A stretch of 64,000 bases of DNA, taken from assembly GCA_044350805.1 (NCBI GenBank), contig JBILGU010000008.1, forward strand, positions 62,001-126,000, given 5' to 3'. The translations under genes were made by a program, and so were the position numbers. This DNA comes from UBA6136 sp044350805. GTDB lineage: Bacteria > Pseudomonadota > Gammaproteobacteria > Methylococcales > Methylococcaceae. Every line of letters starts with the position of its first letter. Positions within the stretch are counted from its first letter, which is position 1. Below the pieces are notes generated by a model, which was not told the DNA's origin, did not search any database, and saw only the letters and a program-made list of their open reading frames with translations. This document shows, piece after piece, positions 9,562-19,421 of the stretch.

Positions 9562-9955
9562 TGGGCAAGATGAGGACGATCGCTGCCATGAATCGTGAAG
9601 GAATATGACTCGACTGACTTTCGTCGTTCACTTTGTTTTTAACCTGTGGGAAGCTCATCATCAGGCCAACTTGAGCGTCACCCGGTGCATGGCATTCCCT
9701 GAACCCAAAATACAGGTCGAACAGGGTGCGTATCCTCGAGCGCAGCCTGTAAAAGAGGGTGCATCTGTTTTGGTTCCCAAGGGCGATCGAGAGACTGTCG
9801 CTGCCTTGGGATGACTATTCAATTGGTCTCCTGGATACGACTTTACATAATATACATTATACGCAGTCATCAATTCGATTGACCCTCCTTGTTTTGTGCC
9901 TTCTTCTTGATAGCGTGATACAATCGCGAACAGTTATCATTTAGAAGAGCCACCT
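9562..9955. other. Intergenic region upstream of feoAB
   Basis: Nearly 400 bases without a convincing gene; reading frames on both strands here lack family features. A possible -10 box TACAAT lies at 9919-9924, about 30 bases before the feoA start. AT-rich imperfect repeats around 9842-9865 might hold an iron regulator site, but no good Fur box can be drawn. Confidence 0.35.
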
Positions 9956-10189
9956 ATGCAGTGCGATCTGAATCATCTCCTCGATGGCGAATCGGGATCG
10001 ATTGTGGATATCGATGCGGATGAAGCGCTTTACCATCGACTTCATGCACTCGGATTCAGAACAGGACGCTCCATTACCGTTCTCCGCCACGGCATTCTCA
10101 AAGGACCGCTTCAGGTCGCCTTGGGTACGACTCAAGTCATCATTCGTCGTAAGGACGCAGCAAAGATCACCGTTCAAAAAGCCGCATGA
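9956..10189 (+). CDS. feoA: Ferrous iron transport protein A
   Basis: FeoA is a small cytoplasmic SH3-like protein that works with the FeoB permease in Fe(II) uptake. The 77-residue product has the pattern ADEALYHRLHALGFRTG followed by ITVLRHGILKGPLQV, typical of FeoA domains. Its stop codon overlaps the feoB start (ATGA), the normal translational coupling. Confidence 0.92.
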   Translation: MQCDLNHLLDGESGSIVDIDADEALYHRLHALGFRTGRSITVLRHGILKGPLQVALGTTQVIIRRKDAAKITVQKAA

Positions 10190-11973
10190 GGAAAGTGGCT
10201 CTGATCGGCATGCCGAATACCGGCAAGTCGACGTTCTTCAATCGCATTACAGGATCTTCAGCCCGCGTCGGTAATTGGCCGGGTATCACCGTTGACCTGA
10301 TGACCGCTAAGGTCATTCTGGGCGACGTTTATACACAAGTCATCGATCTCCCCGGCATCTACAGCTTTCATGGTTTCTCGGAAGACGAGAAAGTTGTTCG
10401 AAATTTCATTGAAAAGAATCCTGTTGATCTGATCTGCGTGGTCATCAATGCAACGCAGATTGATCGTCAACTGTCTCTTGCACTCCAGGTCAAGATGCTG
10501 GGCCTCCCGGTCATCATTGTCATCAACATGGCAGACGAGTCATCTCGACATGGCATTGTCATCGACAAGGCGCAGTTGGAAGCAACCCTTGATATCCCTG
10601 TGGAACTGATCAGCGCTAAATATGGTGCCGGCATGGAAGCCGTTGGCCAAGCGATTGCCAAGGTTCTAAAACGCAATGATGAGCGCGTTTCGGCCGATTT
10701 AAGCAAAGCTTTTGACGAGGATCGTCGAATCGAAAACGAAGCCTCGCGCGTCTTGGAATTGGCCGTTCAATTCCCCATCCGTCTTGAAGAAGATACAACG
10801 GCCCGCATTGACCGCATTGTTCTGCATCCGGTGTTTGGCCTGCCGATCTTTTTTGCATTGATGCTGCTTTTGTTCGAATTCATCTTCCGCCTTGGAAAAC
10901 CCTTACAGGATGCCGTGGCCTGGGTTCTAACTCAGGGACGCGAACAGGGGCTCGACCTATGGATGGGTGATGTCCACCCCCTGATTAAGGGCCTTCTGCT
11001 GGACGGGATTTACAACGGTGTGGGTACCGTTGCCGCCTTTGTTCCGATCATCATTCTGTTCTTCCTGATCATGACCCTCGTTGAAGACAGCGGCTATCTC
11101 TCGCGCGTCGCTTACCTGATGGACACCTTGATGTCTCGCCTGGGACTGGATGGGCGGAGTTTTGTCATGCTGTTGATGGGTTTTGGCTGCAATGTCCCTG
11201 CCCTGATGGGCACCCGCGTCATGCGGTCTCGTGCCTTAAGGTTGCTCACCATGCTGGTCATTCCTTTTTCTCTGTGTTCTGCAAGGCTACAGGTTTTTCT
11301 TTTCCTGACAGGCGCCCTCTTCTCGACGACCAGTGCACCATTAGTGCTGTTCAGTCTTTATATGTTGAGCTTTGCCGGCGCGATTTTGACTGCATTCGCA
11401 TTCAAGGGTCGCTATGTAAGCAATGAGCCTTTTGTTCTGGAATTGCCGCCCTATCGATTGCCGACGCCGCGCCAGGTCTTGATGCGGGCCTGGCTTGAAG
11501 TGCAACACTTCTTGGTGCGTGCAAGTAAGTTCATCACTGCGGGTGTTGTGGCGGTCTGGTTGTTGACCAACCTGCCCCCAGGCGCTGTCCCCAATAGCCC
11601 TGAGACTTTTGCAGGCCATATTGCAGACTGGCTTTCTCCAGTTCTTTCACCGATCGGAATAGATTCGCAATTAGGTCTTGCCTTGCTCTTTGGCTTTGTC
11701 GCTAAAGAAATTGTTGTAGGTTCGCTTGCCGCTATTTATGGCCTCGAAGGTGAGGCGCTGGTGGGTTTGATGGCAGAAAAACTGGATTGGGTTCAAGGCT
11801 ACAGCTTCATGCTGTTCACCTTAATCTATGTACCCTGTCTTTCGACAATTGCCACCTTGAAGTCAGAGTCAAGGAGTTGGGGATTTACCTGGCTCTCGAT
11901 CCTATGGTCGCTTGTACTGGCCTGGTTGGTTAGTTTTATCTTCTATCAGACCGCGCGTTTTTTAGGCTACTGA
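10186..11973 (+). CDS. feoB: Ferrous iron transporter B
   Basis: FeoB imports Fe(II) across the inner membrane and has an N-terminal G domain. G1 GMPNTGKS is at residues 8-15, G3 DLPG at 54-57 and G4 NMAD at 114-117. The membrane part carries two Gate-type halves, including the LMGFGCNVPALMGTR block and the later GFVAKEIVVGSLAAIYG block. At 595 residues it is shorter than the E. coli protein (773), a compact form seen in other bacteria. No FeoC-like gene follows. Confidence 0.95.
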   Translation: MRKVALIGMPNTGKSTFFNRITGSSARVGNWPGITVDLMTAKVILGDVYTQVIDLPGIYSFHGFSEDEKVVRNFIEKNPVDLICVVINATQIDRQLSLALQVKMLGLPVIIVINMADESSRHGIVIDKAQLEATLDIPVELISAKYGAGMEAVGQAIAKVLKRNDERVSADLSKAFDEDRRIENEASRVLELAVQFPIRLEEDTTARIDRIVLHPVFGLPIFFALMLLLFEFIFRLGKPLQDAVAWVLTQGREQGLDLWMGDVHPLIKGLLLDGIYNGVGTVAAFVPIIILFFLIMTLVEDSGYLSRVAYLMDTLMSRLGLDGRSFVMLLMGFGCNVPALMGTRVMRSRALRLLTMLVIPFSLCSARLQVFLFLTGALFSTTSAPLVLFSLYMLSFAGAILTAFAFKGRYVSNEPFVLELPPYRLPTPRQVLMRAWLEVQHFLVRASKFITAGVVAVWLLTNLPPGAVPNSPETFAGHIADWLSPVLSPIGIDSQLGLALLFGFVAKEIVVGSLAAIYGLEGEALVGLMAEKLDWVQGYSFMLFTLIYVPCLSTIATLKSESRSWGFTWLSILWSLVLAWLVSFIFYQTARFLGY

Positions 11974-12001
11974 GTCAGAATCCCTCTTCCCCCCTTTTCT
12001 C

Positions 12002-12892
12002 TTAACGTCGTCTTTGCCCAGGACGTTGATTTTGAGGTGCACCTCGTCCTTTGGTCGCAGCCTTTTCACGCGCCGGTGTTCGCGCGTCTGGGGCAACTTC
12101 AGGTGGAAGTCCCACGAACTCAAGCAATTGATTGACCTGTTCCTTGGGGAGTTCCATGAAGGTCCTTGCACGTAACCTGGGCGGGAGATCAATTTGAGCA
12201 AATCGAACTCGCATCAAGCGACTGACCTGAATGTTTTGGGATTCCCAAAGGCGTCTGACAATACGATTTCGTCCTTCTTTCAAAGTCACCCGAAACCATT
12301 GATTAGCCCCCTCCCCGCCCGCATTAAATATGGATTCAAAACGGGCTAATCCATCGTCCAGCTCAACACCTTGGCGAAGGCGATCGAGCATGGCGTCATC
12401 CACACGCCCAAGCACACGAACGGCGTATTCACGTTCGATCTCGTGTGATGGATGCATCAATCGGTTCGCCAATTCGCCATTGGTCGTCACCAAGAGCAAT
12501 CCTTGCGTGTTGATATCCAGTCGACCGATCGAGATCCACCGTCCGCGGGTTGGACGTGGGAGTTGGGTGAAGATGACCGGACGGCCTTCTGGATCCCTGC
12601 GGGTGACGACCTCCCCTGTTGGCTTGTGGTACACCAAGACACGTGTGGGTTCTTGGGCTTCGGCGCTGGGATCAATGGGGCGACCATTGGCAGTGATCCG
12701 ATCACCAGGGCGATATCGGTCGCCCAGCTTGGCGTATTGACCATTCAGTGTCACACGACCACTTTTGATCCACTCCTCGATTTCACGTCGACTGGCAAGG
12801 CCAAGTCGTGCGAGGACTTTTTGAAGTCGTTCACCGGTCTCTGTTTCGATTTCTTTATTTGGGGGCTTCGTCGACATCTTGTCCTTGATCAT
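12002..12892 (-). CDS. rluB: 23S rRNA pseudouridine synthase B
   Basis: RluB-type enzymes convert a uridine in the 23S rRNA peptidyl-transferase region to pseudouridine. An S4 RNA-binding domain (about residues 22-80, ERLQKVLARLGLASRREIE) precedes the catalytic domain with the active-site aspartate in SIGRLDINTQGLL. The C terminus is basic and low complexity. The longest frame overlaps scpB by 38 bases; an internal ATG at 12877 is an equally possible start. The gene closes the scpA-scpB-rluB set. Confidence 0.93.
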   Translation of the reverse strand: MIKDKMSTKPPNKEIETETGERLQKVLARLGLASRREIEEWIKSGRVTLNGQYAKLGDRYRPGDRITANGRPIDPSAEAQEPTRVLVYHKPTGEVVTRRDPEGRPVIFTQLPRPTRGRWISIGRLDINTQGLLLVTTNGELANRLMHPSHEIEREYAVRVLGRVDDAMLDRLRQGVELDDGLARFESIFNAGGEGANQWFRVTLKEGRNRIVRRLWESQNIQVSRLMRVRFAQIDLPPRLRARTFMELPKEQVNQLLEFVGLPPEVAPDARTPAREKAATKGRGAPQNQRPGQRRR

Positions 12893-13523
12893 CTAAGTCA
12901 GTTTCGACCTTTATCGGTTCAATATCAGAGTGCTGAGGCTCTTTGGCGGCATTTGCCTCAGGAGCCAACGCGATTTCCAGAGCAAGGTCGCCCGTCACGA
13001 GACCCAATTCATCCACTAGGGCTTGGAGGGGGGGGAGCTCGGAGAGCGAGGACAAGCCAAAATAATCAAGGAACACAGAGGTTGTTCCAAAAAGAGCAGG
13101 TCTTCCTGGGAGCTCCTTGTGGCCGATGATACGGATCCATTCACGCTCCAGCATGGTCTTGATGATGCCGGAACTCACGGCGACACCGCGAATGTCTTCG
13201 ATTTCGCCTCGGGTGACCGGTTGGCGATAGGCAATGATAGCGAGAGTCTCCAGAAAAGCTCTCGAATATCGCCCTGGCCGTTCTTCAAATAAACGAGAAA
13301 CCCAGGGTGAAAATCCTTCACGAACCTGAAAGCGATAGCCTGTCGCGACCTTTTTTAATTCAAGGGTGTGAGATGCATAATTTTCCTGAAGTTGGTTCAG
13401 GGCTGATTGAATGTCCGATTTGCCCGGCTTCTCGGCGTCATCAAAAATCCCTGACAGCTCATCAAGATTGAGGGGTCTTCCAGCCGCAAGTAAGGCGGCT
13501 TCGATAATTGATTGAAGTTCCAT
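12855..13523 (-). CDS. scpB: Segregation and condensation protein B
   Basis: ScpB is a winged-helix dimer that joins ScpA and Smc in the condensin-like complex compacting the chromosome. The signature ETLAIIAYRQPVTRGEIEDI, the TMLEREWIRIIGHKELPGRP segment and GTTSVFLDYFGL are all present. The 222-residue product has an acidic C-terminal extension. It follows scpA directly, with one base between them. Confidence 0.95.
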   Translation of the reverse strand: MELQSIIEAALLAAGRPLNLDELSGIFDDAEKPGKSDIQSALNQLQENYASHTLELKKVATGYRFQVREGFSPWVSRLFEERPGRYSRAFLETLAIIAYRQPVTRGEIEDIRGVAVSSGIIKTMLEREWIRIIGHKELPGRPALFGTTSVFLDYFGLSSLSELPPLQALVDELGLVTGDLALEIALAPEANAAKEPQHSDIEPIKVETDLDDQGQDVDEAPK

Positions 13524-13524
13524 G

Positions 13525-14379
13525 TCAGTCCTTCATGGGCCCTGCAGCAAGGGCTCGAATTTCGAGAGGGCCCAGAGGCTCATCCTGAATAATTTCGATA
13601 ATGCGTTCCTTACTCATTTCAAGGATCGCAAGGAGAGAGACAACAACGCCTGCCCTTCCCTCTCCGACATCAAATAGTGCTTGAAAAGGAAGGCGAACAT
13701 GCGCTTGCAAGGATCCCAGAATTCGCGTCATGCGCTCCCGGACGGAGAGGGGTTCGCGCTGGATCTGATGATGCGTCACCTGATCGGCACGTTTCAAGAC
13801 ATCTTTGAAAGCAAGGAGAACCTCACGAAGATCAACTTCTGGATATACCTTGTTAACGCGAATCATCGAAACGTCAGTATCAATCTCGTGAACATCACGT
13901 TCCAGCCGAGTCAGCTGGTCGATTTCAAGGGCGGCTGCCTTGAATTGTTCGTATTCCTGTAGCCTTCGGATCAACTCCGCGCGCGGATCGTTCTCTTCAC
14001 CTTCCAGTGATTCAGGTCTTGGCAGCAACAATTTCGACTTGATTTCAGCCAGGATGGCTGCCATCAGCAGATATTCGGCTGCAAGCTCAATCTTGAGCTC
14101 AGACATCATCTCAATGTAGGAGATGTACTGTCTGGTGATGTCCGCAACTGGGATTTCGACAATAGAGAATCCCTGACGACGAATCAGGTACAAAAGGAGA
14201 TCCAAAGGACCTTCAAAAGTTTCCAGAAAGACTTCGAGAGCGTCGGGTGGGATATAGAGGTCTTCAGGGAGGTCATGAACCGGAGAGCCAAGGACGCGGG
14301 CTACAGGATTTAAGAGCACCTCTCCAAGGGGCGACTCAGTAGGCTCAGGATTCAGAAGGTTTCCTCTTGCACTGTTCAA
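13525..14379 (-). CDS. scpA: Segregation and condensation protein A
   Basis: ScpA is the kleisin subunit that bridges Smc heads. The N-terminal block FEGPLDLLLYLIRRQGF and the AAEYLLMAAILAEIKSKLLL helix are diagnostic, and a C-terminal winged helix follows. The protein has 284 residues, with about 40 residues ahead of the usual start of homology. Its start overlaps the stop of the upstream M50 protease gene by four bases. Confidence 0.95.
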   Translation of the reverse strand: MNSARGNLLNPEPTESPLGEVLLNPVARVLGSPVHDLPEDLYIPPDALEVFLETFEGPLDLLLYLIRRQGFSIVEIPVADITRQYISYIEMMSELKIELAAEYLLMAAILAEIKSKLLLPRPESLEGEENDPRAELIRRLQEYEQFKAAALEIDQLTRLERDVHEIDTDVSMIRVNKVYPEVDLREVLLAFKDVLKRADQVTHHQIQREPLSVRERMTRILGSLQAHVRLPFQALFDVGEGRAGVVVSLLAILEMSKERIIEIIQDEPLGPLEIRALAAGPMKD

Positions 14380-15032
14380 AAGCCGGCAATCCCCATCATC
14401 AGACCCCTCAGCAGAACGATAGGAAGTCCCACAAAGACATTAATGATTCCGGTGAACATGAGTCCCAGCAGGATGTAGAACCCATAAGGCTCGATTTGAC
14501 TGTACTTTTGGGCAAGGTTGTAAGGCAGAAGCTCAACCACAACGCGGCCACCGTCCAGAGGGGGGATCGGCACCATGTTGAACACGGCAAGGATAATGTT
14601 GAAGCTGATCCCGAATTTGATCATTTCAACGAGCCCTAGTGCGTGGAGTTCATTTCCAATGTGAGGAACCGCATGAAACAGCGCCGCCCAGAAAATCGCC
14701 ATCAGCACATTGGCCGACGGGCCTGCTAGCGCAACCATCAACATGCCCCAACGAGGATAGCGTGTGATTCGCGCCCCGTTCACAGGCACAGGTTTGGCCC
14801 ATCCGAAGAGAAAATTGCCTCCCATGGCCAGCATGATCCCGGGGATGATGATCGTCCCGAGTAGATCAATGTGTGCAATGGGATTCAGTGTCAGCCGACC
14901 CTGCCGATCTGCGGTGTCGTCCCCAAGGAACTTAGCCATATAGCCATGGGCAACCTCATGCATTGTGATGGCGAAAAGCAACGGGAGGATCTTGGCGATA
15001 ATCGCCTGTTCATCTGAAAGTGCCATATCCAT
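14376..15032 (-). CDS. Site-2 protease family (M50) membrane metalloprotease
   Basis: A 218-residue intramembrane zinc protease of the FtsH-independent M50B group. The zinc motif HEVAHGY (HExxH) is at about residues 25-31, and the second metal-binding segment is PIPPLDGGRVV. Five or so hydrophobic helices are visible. Genes of this type commonly precede scpA in gammaproteobacteria, though the substrate is not known. It is coupled by overlap to scpA. Confidence 0.9.
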   Translation of the reverse strand: MDMALSDEQAIIAKILPLLFAITMHEVAHGYMAKFLGDDTADRQGRLTLNPIAHIDLLGTIIIPGIMLAMGGNFLFGWAKPVPVNGARITRYPRWGMLMVALAGPSANVLMAIFWAALFHAVPHIGNELHALGLVEMIKFGISFNIILAVFNMVPIPPLDGGRVVVELLPYNLAQKYSQIEPYGFYILLGLMFTGIINVFVGLPIVLLRGLMMGIAGF

Positions 15033-15052
15033 GGGGTATCTCTGGAATCAGG

Positions 15053-15673
15053 TTAGCGAAGATTCTCTGCGATCCCGCGACCTTGTCGCGTGATTTCAGG
15101 GTTGGCTCCGGTTAAATCGATGATGGTCGTAGGTTCATAAGCTACGACACCTGAATCGATGACCAGTTCCACTTCCTTCTGGAGGCGATCGCGGATCTCT
15201 TCTGGATCACTCATGGGATCATCCTGTTCAGGAAAAAGAAGTGTCGAGCTGAACAACGGTTCATCTAGCTCATCCAGGATTGCGCTTGTGATCGCATCTT
15301 CAGGGAGTCGAATGCCGATGGTTTTTTTCTTCACATGCTGGAGGCGACGAGGAGTTTCTCGGGTCGCTTCGAGGATGAACGTGAAAGGGCCTGGCGTCAG
15401 TGACTTGATCAGACGGAATCCTTCATTGCTCATTTTGGCAAATGTGGATACCTGGGCAATGTCGCGGCAAATCAAGGTGAAATTATGGTCATCATCGAGT
15501 CGTCTTAAGCGACGTATCGTCTCAAGACCATCCTTGTTGTCAATCCGGCAACCAAAAGCGTAAGAGGAGTCGTTGGGGTAGACGACAAGACCCCCTTGAC
15601 GGAGGATTTCAATCGTCCGCTTGATCAGGCGAGGTTGAGGATCTTTAGGATGGATCTGGAAAAGTTGTGACAT
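15053..15673 (-). CDS. yciO: YciO, Sua5/YciO/YrdC-family protein
   Basis: A 206-residue protein of the family whose TsaC/Sua5 members make threonylcarbamoyl-AMP for tRNA t6A modification. The motif GGLVVYPNDSSYAFGC and the LTPGPFTFILEAT region are present. Details fit the YciO subgroup rather than TsaC, including the KKKTIGIRLPED segment. It lies next to tsaB, another t6A gene. YciO itself has a less certain role. Confidence 0.9.
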   Translation of the reverse strand: MSQLFQIHPKDPQPRLIKRTIEILRQGGLVVYPNDSSYAFGCRIDNKDGLETIRRLRRLDDDHNFTLICRDIAQVSTFAKMSNEGFRLIKSLTPGPFTFILEATRETPRRLQHVKKKTIGIRLPEDAITSAILDELDEPLFSSTLLFPEQDDPMSDPEEIRDRLQKEVELVIDSGVVAYEPTTIIDLTGANPEITRQGRGIAENLR

Positions 15674-15721
15674 GCCCTTATTCTACTATAAGGGTCGATT
15701 CAAACGATTTACGTCAGCTTG

Positions 15722-16411
15722 CTAGGCTTTTGTGGCAGGTTTTTTGGCAACATCATTCCGAAGATAGACAGGTTCAACATCCTCTGGCCGGCAAAAAATG
15801 CCCCGTTCGAAGTCTGTGGCGGCCAACCGGACGATGCTTCCTGATCGTGGGAATCGATTCTCGAGAATTCTAATATTCGGTTGACCGAGTCGCTCTGTCA
15901 GGATGGATCGGTAGGTCATCCAGCCACTTCCAGTTCCAACGTCACCTTGAGATGCTGCAACGGAGATGGCGTCAGGCGGCAGTACACGCTCCTCCCTCAT
16001 TCTCATGACGGCATCGCCCTCACTTTTGCGAAAGCTGCCCCAATAGACTTCGCCCATCCGGGCATCGATTGCTGCATGGAGCTGTTCAGCTTGGCACTCG
16101 ACCATCGCTTCAAAAGCCAGAGCCGCCAGCGTCGAGATAGGGATAACCGGAAGATCAAGCCCTAACGAAAGTCCTTGCACCACCCCTGCAGCAATGCGGA
16201 TACCGGTAAAAGAACCCGGTCCACAACCAAAAGCAATGGCATCGAGCATCGTAAGGGTGGATTGAGACTCGGCGAGCAACTCCTGAATCATTGGGAGGAT
16301 GATACGGTTGTGCTCCCGTGGGGCGAGGCTGAATTTCTCTGAAATCTGGCCATCCACCATGAGAGCCACAGAACAGGCTTCTGTTGCAGTATCCAGTGCA
16401 AGTATCTTCAT
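15722..16411 (-). CDS. tsaB: tRNA threonylcarbamoyladenosine biosynthesis protein TsaB
   Basis: TsaB partners TsaD and TsaE in adding the threonylcarbamoyl group to A37 of ANN-decoding tRNAs. The start MKILALDTATEACSVAL and the block CGPGSFTGIRIA are characteristic of this ASKHA-fold protein. I take the ATG at 16411, because its ATG overlaps the TGA stop of the upstream helicase (ATGA) and gives the conserved N terminus. A longer frame from 16447 adds twelve unlikely residues. Length is then 229 residues. Confidence 0.94.
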   Translation of the reverse strand: MKILALDTATEACSVALMVDGQISEKFSLAPREHNRIILPMIQELLAESQSTLTMLDAIAFGCGPGSFTGIRIAAGVVQGLSLGLDLPVIPISTLAALAFEAMVECQAEQLHAAIDARMGEVYWGSFRKSEGDAVMRMREERVLPPDAISVAASQGDVGTGSGWMTYRSILTERLGQPNIRILENRFPRSGSIVRLAATDFERGIFCRPEDVEPVYLRNDVAKKPATKA

Positions 16412-18330
16412 GGGGGCGCGGTCGGCAAGCTTTTGAGAAATTGGCAAAAGGTCTCAAGATTGGGAGACTGAGGCACAGGAGGAAGGCTCTCAAGAACCGT
16501 CTTCCCATAGGATTTGGACATGATACGAGGATCGCAAAGCATGATCCCTCCTTTATCATCCTGGCCTCTCAACAAACGGCCTACGCCCTGCTTCAGCGCG
16601 ATGATGGCTGCGGGTAATTGGTAGTGAGGGAAAGGATGAAGGCCCTTGGCCCTCAATGCATCAAGTTTGGCAGCCATCACCGGATCGCCGGGTGAAGCAA
16701 AAGGCAACTTATCGATGATGACCAGAGACAGCGCTGGTCCCGGCACATCGACCCCTTCCCAGAAGGTTGCTGTTCCCAAAAGGATGCCGTGGGTGGATTG
16801 CTTGAAGGCGTCCAAAAGGCGGGTCTTGGGTTGGGTGCCTTGAACAAAGAGTGGAAATGAGACTTTTTTGGGAAGCAATTCAGACGCCTGCTGCAAGGCG
16901 GCATGAGAGGTGAACAAAAAGAAGGCGCGGCCGCGACTGGCCTCAAGGACGGGAACGCTGGCTTCAACAATGCTCCTTGTATAGCCGGGATTCGACGGAT
17001 CCGGTAGCCCGTTGGGAAGGTACATCCGGGCGTTTTGGGCAAAATCGAAAGGACTTTGCCAGATTGCGGCACGGGTTCCTGAAAGCCCAAGTTCATGGGT
17101 GAAATGGTCAAATCGATCGCGAACCGTCAAAGTGGCAGAGGTAAATATCCATGCGGTCTTCAGTCGGTCCTGAAACTGCCTAAACTCATCTGCTATTTCG
17201 ACCGGAGTCCGATTGAGGCTGAATCCGGTTTTTCGCACTTCAAACCATCGGACTTGATTGTCATCTGTGGGTTTTAAGTAGGATTCCAGTTGGGTCAGCA
17301 AGGCCAGACTGCGGGTAAAGCAAGCCTCAATCCCTTTTCCTCTTTCTCGCTGTGGCTGCAAGTAATCTCGTAAGACGCCCAATTGCACCTGGACGGCATC
17401 CAGTGCATCGATGACCGATCCCCAGGTTTCCACCTGATGCCAGGCCTCCCGTCGGGCCGGCTCTCCCAGAGCAATTCGAATGTCATGCGTTAAACGGACT
17501 AATCGATCCGCTTCCTCTTGCAAATGTGTGGCATCAGGCGCCTCTCGAACGCGCTCTGTTGAGATATCAGAGCCCAGGTCCAGAAGCTGCCGAGAAGTCA
17601 GGCTGCTGCCTAAGAACTGGGCGGCAGACTCAAGGAATTGATGTGCTTCATCTACGATAATGCCATCGACGCTAGGCAATAACTCACCCTGGCCTTCATT
17701 TCGTAGGGCCCAATCGGCCCACAGGAGGTGATGGTTTACCACCACAATATCGGCTTCGCGAGATCGGCTTCTGGCTTTCACCAGAAAACATTCGCCATGA
17801 TCCGGGCACTCCGACCCAAGACAGTTATCGACCGTTGAGGTGGCGCCAGTCCATAGGATGGAGCCTTCAGGCACATCGCCCAGTTCTGAGATATCACCGG
17901 TCAGGGTGGCGCGCGCCCATCGTCGGATACTTTCAAGGGCAACTGCATCCCGAACGCCATGACCGGCCTTGAAACCCAAGTGATGTTTAAGGCGATAGAT
18001 ACAAAGGTAGTTGGACCGACCTTTCAAAAGCGCTGCCTTGAAAGGGATCTCCAGCGCGCGCCTCAGAATCGGAAGATCCTTCCGGAATAGCTGATCTTGA
18101 AGCGTCTTTGTCGCGGTCGAAATTAGGACCTTTTTTCCAGAAAGGATGGCAGGGACCAGATAGGCCAGGGTCTTTCCCGTCCCCGTTCCTGCTTCCGCAA
18201 CGAAGGTGGTGCGAGTTTCTAAAGTTTCTGCAATCGCAGTGGCCATAGCCACTTGCTGTGGTCTTCCGACAAAGCCAGGCAGATGTCGTTGAAGGGGCCC
18301 ACCCTCAGCGAAGGCCGAATTCAGTTTCAC
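16408..18330 (-). CDS. DinG/YoaA-type ATP-dependent DNA helicase
   Basis: A 640-residue superfamily 2 (XPD-like) 5'-3' helicase. Walker A AEAGTGTGKT lies near residues 44-53 and Walker B carries DEAH in IIVDEAHQFL. Four cysteines between them (the last two in SECPDHGECF) fit the [4Fe-4S] cluster of this family. The C-terminal helicase motif GVGRLLRGQDDKG is also present. Length favours YoaA over the longer DinG. It is translationally coupled to tsaB and follows a lipoprotein gene by three bases. Confidence 0.92.
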   Translation of the reverse strand: MKLNSAFAEGGPLQRHLPGFVGRPQQVAMATAIAETLETRTTFVAEAGTGTGKTLAYLVPAILSGKKVLISTATKTLQDQLFRKDLPILRRALEIPFKAALLKGRSNYLCIYRLKHHLGFKAGHGVRDAVALESIRRWARATLTGDISELGDVPEGSILWTGATSTVDNCLGSECPDHGECFLVKARSRSREADIVVVNHHLLWADWALRNEGQGELLPSVDGIIVDEAHQFLESAAQFLGSSLTSRQLLDLGSDISTERVREAPDATHLQEEADRLVRLTHDIRIALGEPARREAWHQVETWGSVIDALDAVQVQLGVLRDYLQPQRERGKGIEACFTRSLALLTQLESYLKPTDDNQVRWFEVRKTGFSLNRTPVEIADEFRQFQDRLKTAWIFTSATLTVRDRFDHFTHELGLSGTRAAIWQSPFDFAQNARMYLPNGLPDPSNPGYTRSIVEASVPVLEASRGRAFFLFTSHAALQQASELLPKKVSFPLFVQGTQPKTRLLDAFKQSTHGILLGTATFWEGVDVPGPALSLVIIDKLPFASPGDPVMAAKLDALRAKGLHPFPHYQLPAAIIALKQGVGRLLRGQDDKGGIMLCDPRIMSKSYGKTVLESLPPVPQSPNLETFCQFLKSLPTAPP

Positions 18331-18333
18331 AGC

Positions 18334-19092
18334 CTACCAAGCCTTCTCTAAGGCATCCTGTGAGCCCACCCCATCGCCCTTTTGCCTTCGGGCATCAGCG
18401 ATGATTCGCCAGTTGGACTTCACAAGATCAGCGTTGGACTTCGCCAGTGAATTTGATTTTTTTGCAAGATCTTCAGCAAGTCCCGGCTGATTCTGACGAA
18501 GTCGAATTTCGGCAAGCACATGCCAGAGTTCTGGATTCTTGGGTTGAATACGAAGCGCACGGTCTATTTGTGCAGCAGCGTCACCATAGTTTCGCCCCTT
18601 GAATTGGGCTTCAATATCATTTTCTAGGGCGGCAACCGCAGGGGGCGCTGATTGCAAAAAAAGTTTTTCACCGATACGAGGCGAGAGGGTCCTGATGGGT
18701 GCAGGGTCGGGTGTCGGTTGGTAGTCGATGGCTGGCAAGCCCGGATCAACCAAAGGTTCAATGGGTGGTAAAGCACTCTGTGTAATGGGAAGTTCCGCTG
18801 ATGCGGGATAAGGGGAGTCAGATGCATCGGCAGGCCGGGTCATGTCTGTCTCCACTGACGTGGATAATGGGGTGGACATTACCTCGGTCGATTCCGGTTT
18901 ACGTGGAACCGTTTCGAGTCCGGTCTCAATGGGAACGGTCACAACGTGAGGCCTTGGATCTTTTTCTTGGATGAACTGGGGTGTCAGGCTGCTTCCAGCA
19001 TCCTCTGGCACTGGTGGACGCATGCGAGGTGACGAACAGGCCGATAAAAGAGCAAAAAAGACAGGCGCAAGACGGGGGATTGAAATGGACAT
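18334..19092 (-). CDS. TPR-containing lipoprotein
   Basis: A 252-residue protein with an N-terminal lipobox (FFALLSACSS, lipid-modified cysteine near residue 19). A long proline- and threonine-rich linker spans roughly residues 25-145. A tetratricopeptide-like region near residues 160-215 (YGDAAAQIDRALRIQPKNPE, ELWHVLAEIRLRQNQPGLAE) ends the protein. It is probably anchored to an envelope membrane and acts as a scaffold. Three bases separate it from the helicase gene. Confidence 0.8.
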   Translation of the reverse strand: MSISIPRLAPVFFALLSACSSPRMRPPVPEDAGSSLTPQFIQEKDPRPHVVTVPIETGLETVPRKPESTEVMSTPLSTSVETDMTRPADASDSPYPASAELPITQSALPPIEPLVDPGLPAIDYQPTPDPAPIRTLSPRIGEKLFLQSAPPAVAALENDIEAQFKGRNYGDAAAQIDRALRIQPKNPELWHVLAEIRLRQNQPGLAEDLAKKSNSLAKSNADLVKSNWRIIADARRQKGDGVGSQDALEKAW

Positions 19093-19421
19093 CGGTCTAT
19101 ATGACCTTCAACTAACTGAGGCCGGGAAGCATACCTCAATCCTGGAACACAAGGATCCAGACAGCGCCTCTTTTGAACTTTATTTTAGGATCATGGTCCA
19201 TGTAATGTGCGGTTTGAACGGTGGGTTACCGAAATATTGAGGCCACCTCTGTTCCTTCGCAAACTGGTGGATGTTTTGTTGTGTACGTTCCCATGCTTCG
19301 GTATATTGCCGGCTGATGGGTGTCTGGGAAATCTGACGTGGATGACCCTACGTACATGGCAAGGAATAATGCCATCGACGACTATAACAACTGACAACTA
19401 TAGAGAGTGAGGGAACAAAAC
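19093..19421. other. Regulatory region upstream of the copper operon
   Basis: About 330 bases between the divergent TPR lipoprotein gene and the copper operon hold no convincing gene. The last 20 bases contain GAGGGAAC, a good ribosome binding site. The rest should hold the operon promoter, but no consensus pair stands out. Confidence 0.4.

Noticed and set aside
9605..9814. A 69-codon frame upstream of feoA
   Set aside because: No ribosome binding site, no motif, and a low-complexity composition; the opposite-strand frame is equally weak.
9842..9950. Fur box upstream of feoA
   Set aside because: AT-rich repeats exist but do not match the GATAAT-type consensus well enough to claim.
12452..13129. 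A 225-codon plus-strand frame
   Set aside because: Antisense to rluB and scpB, with no family features.
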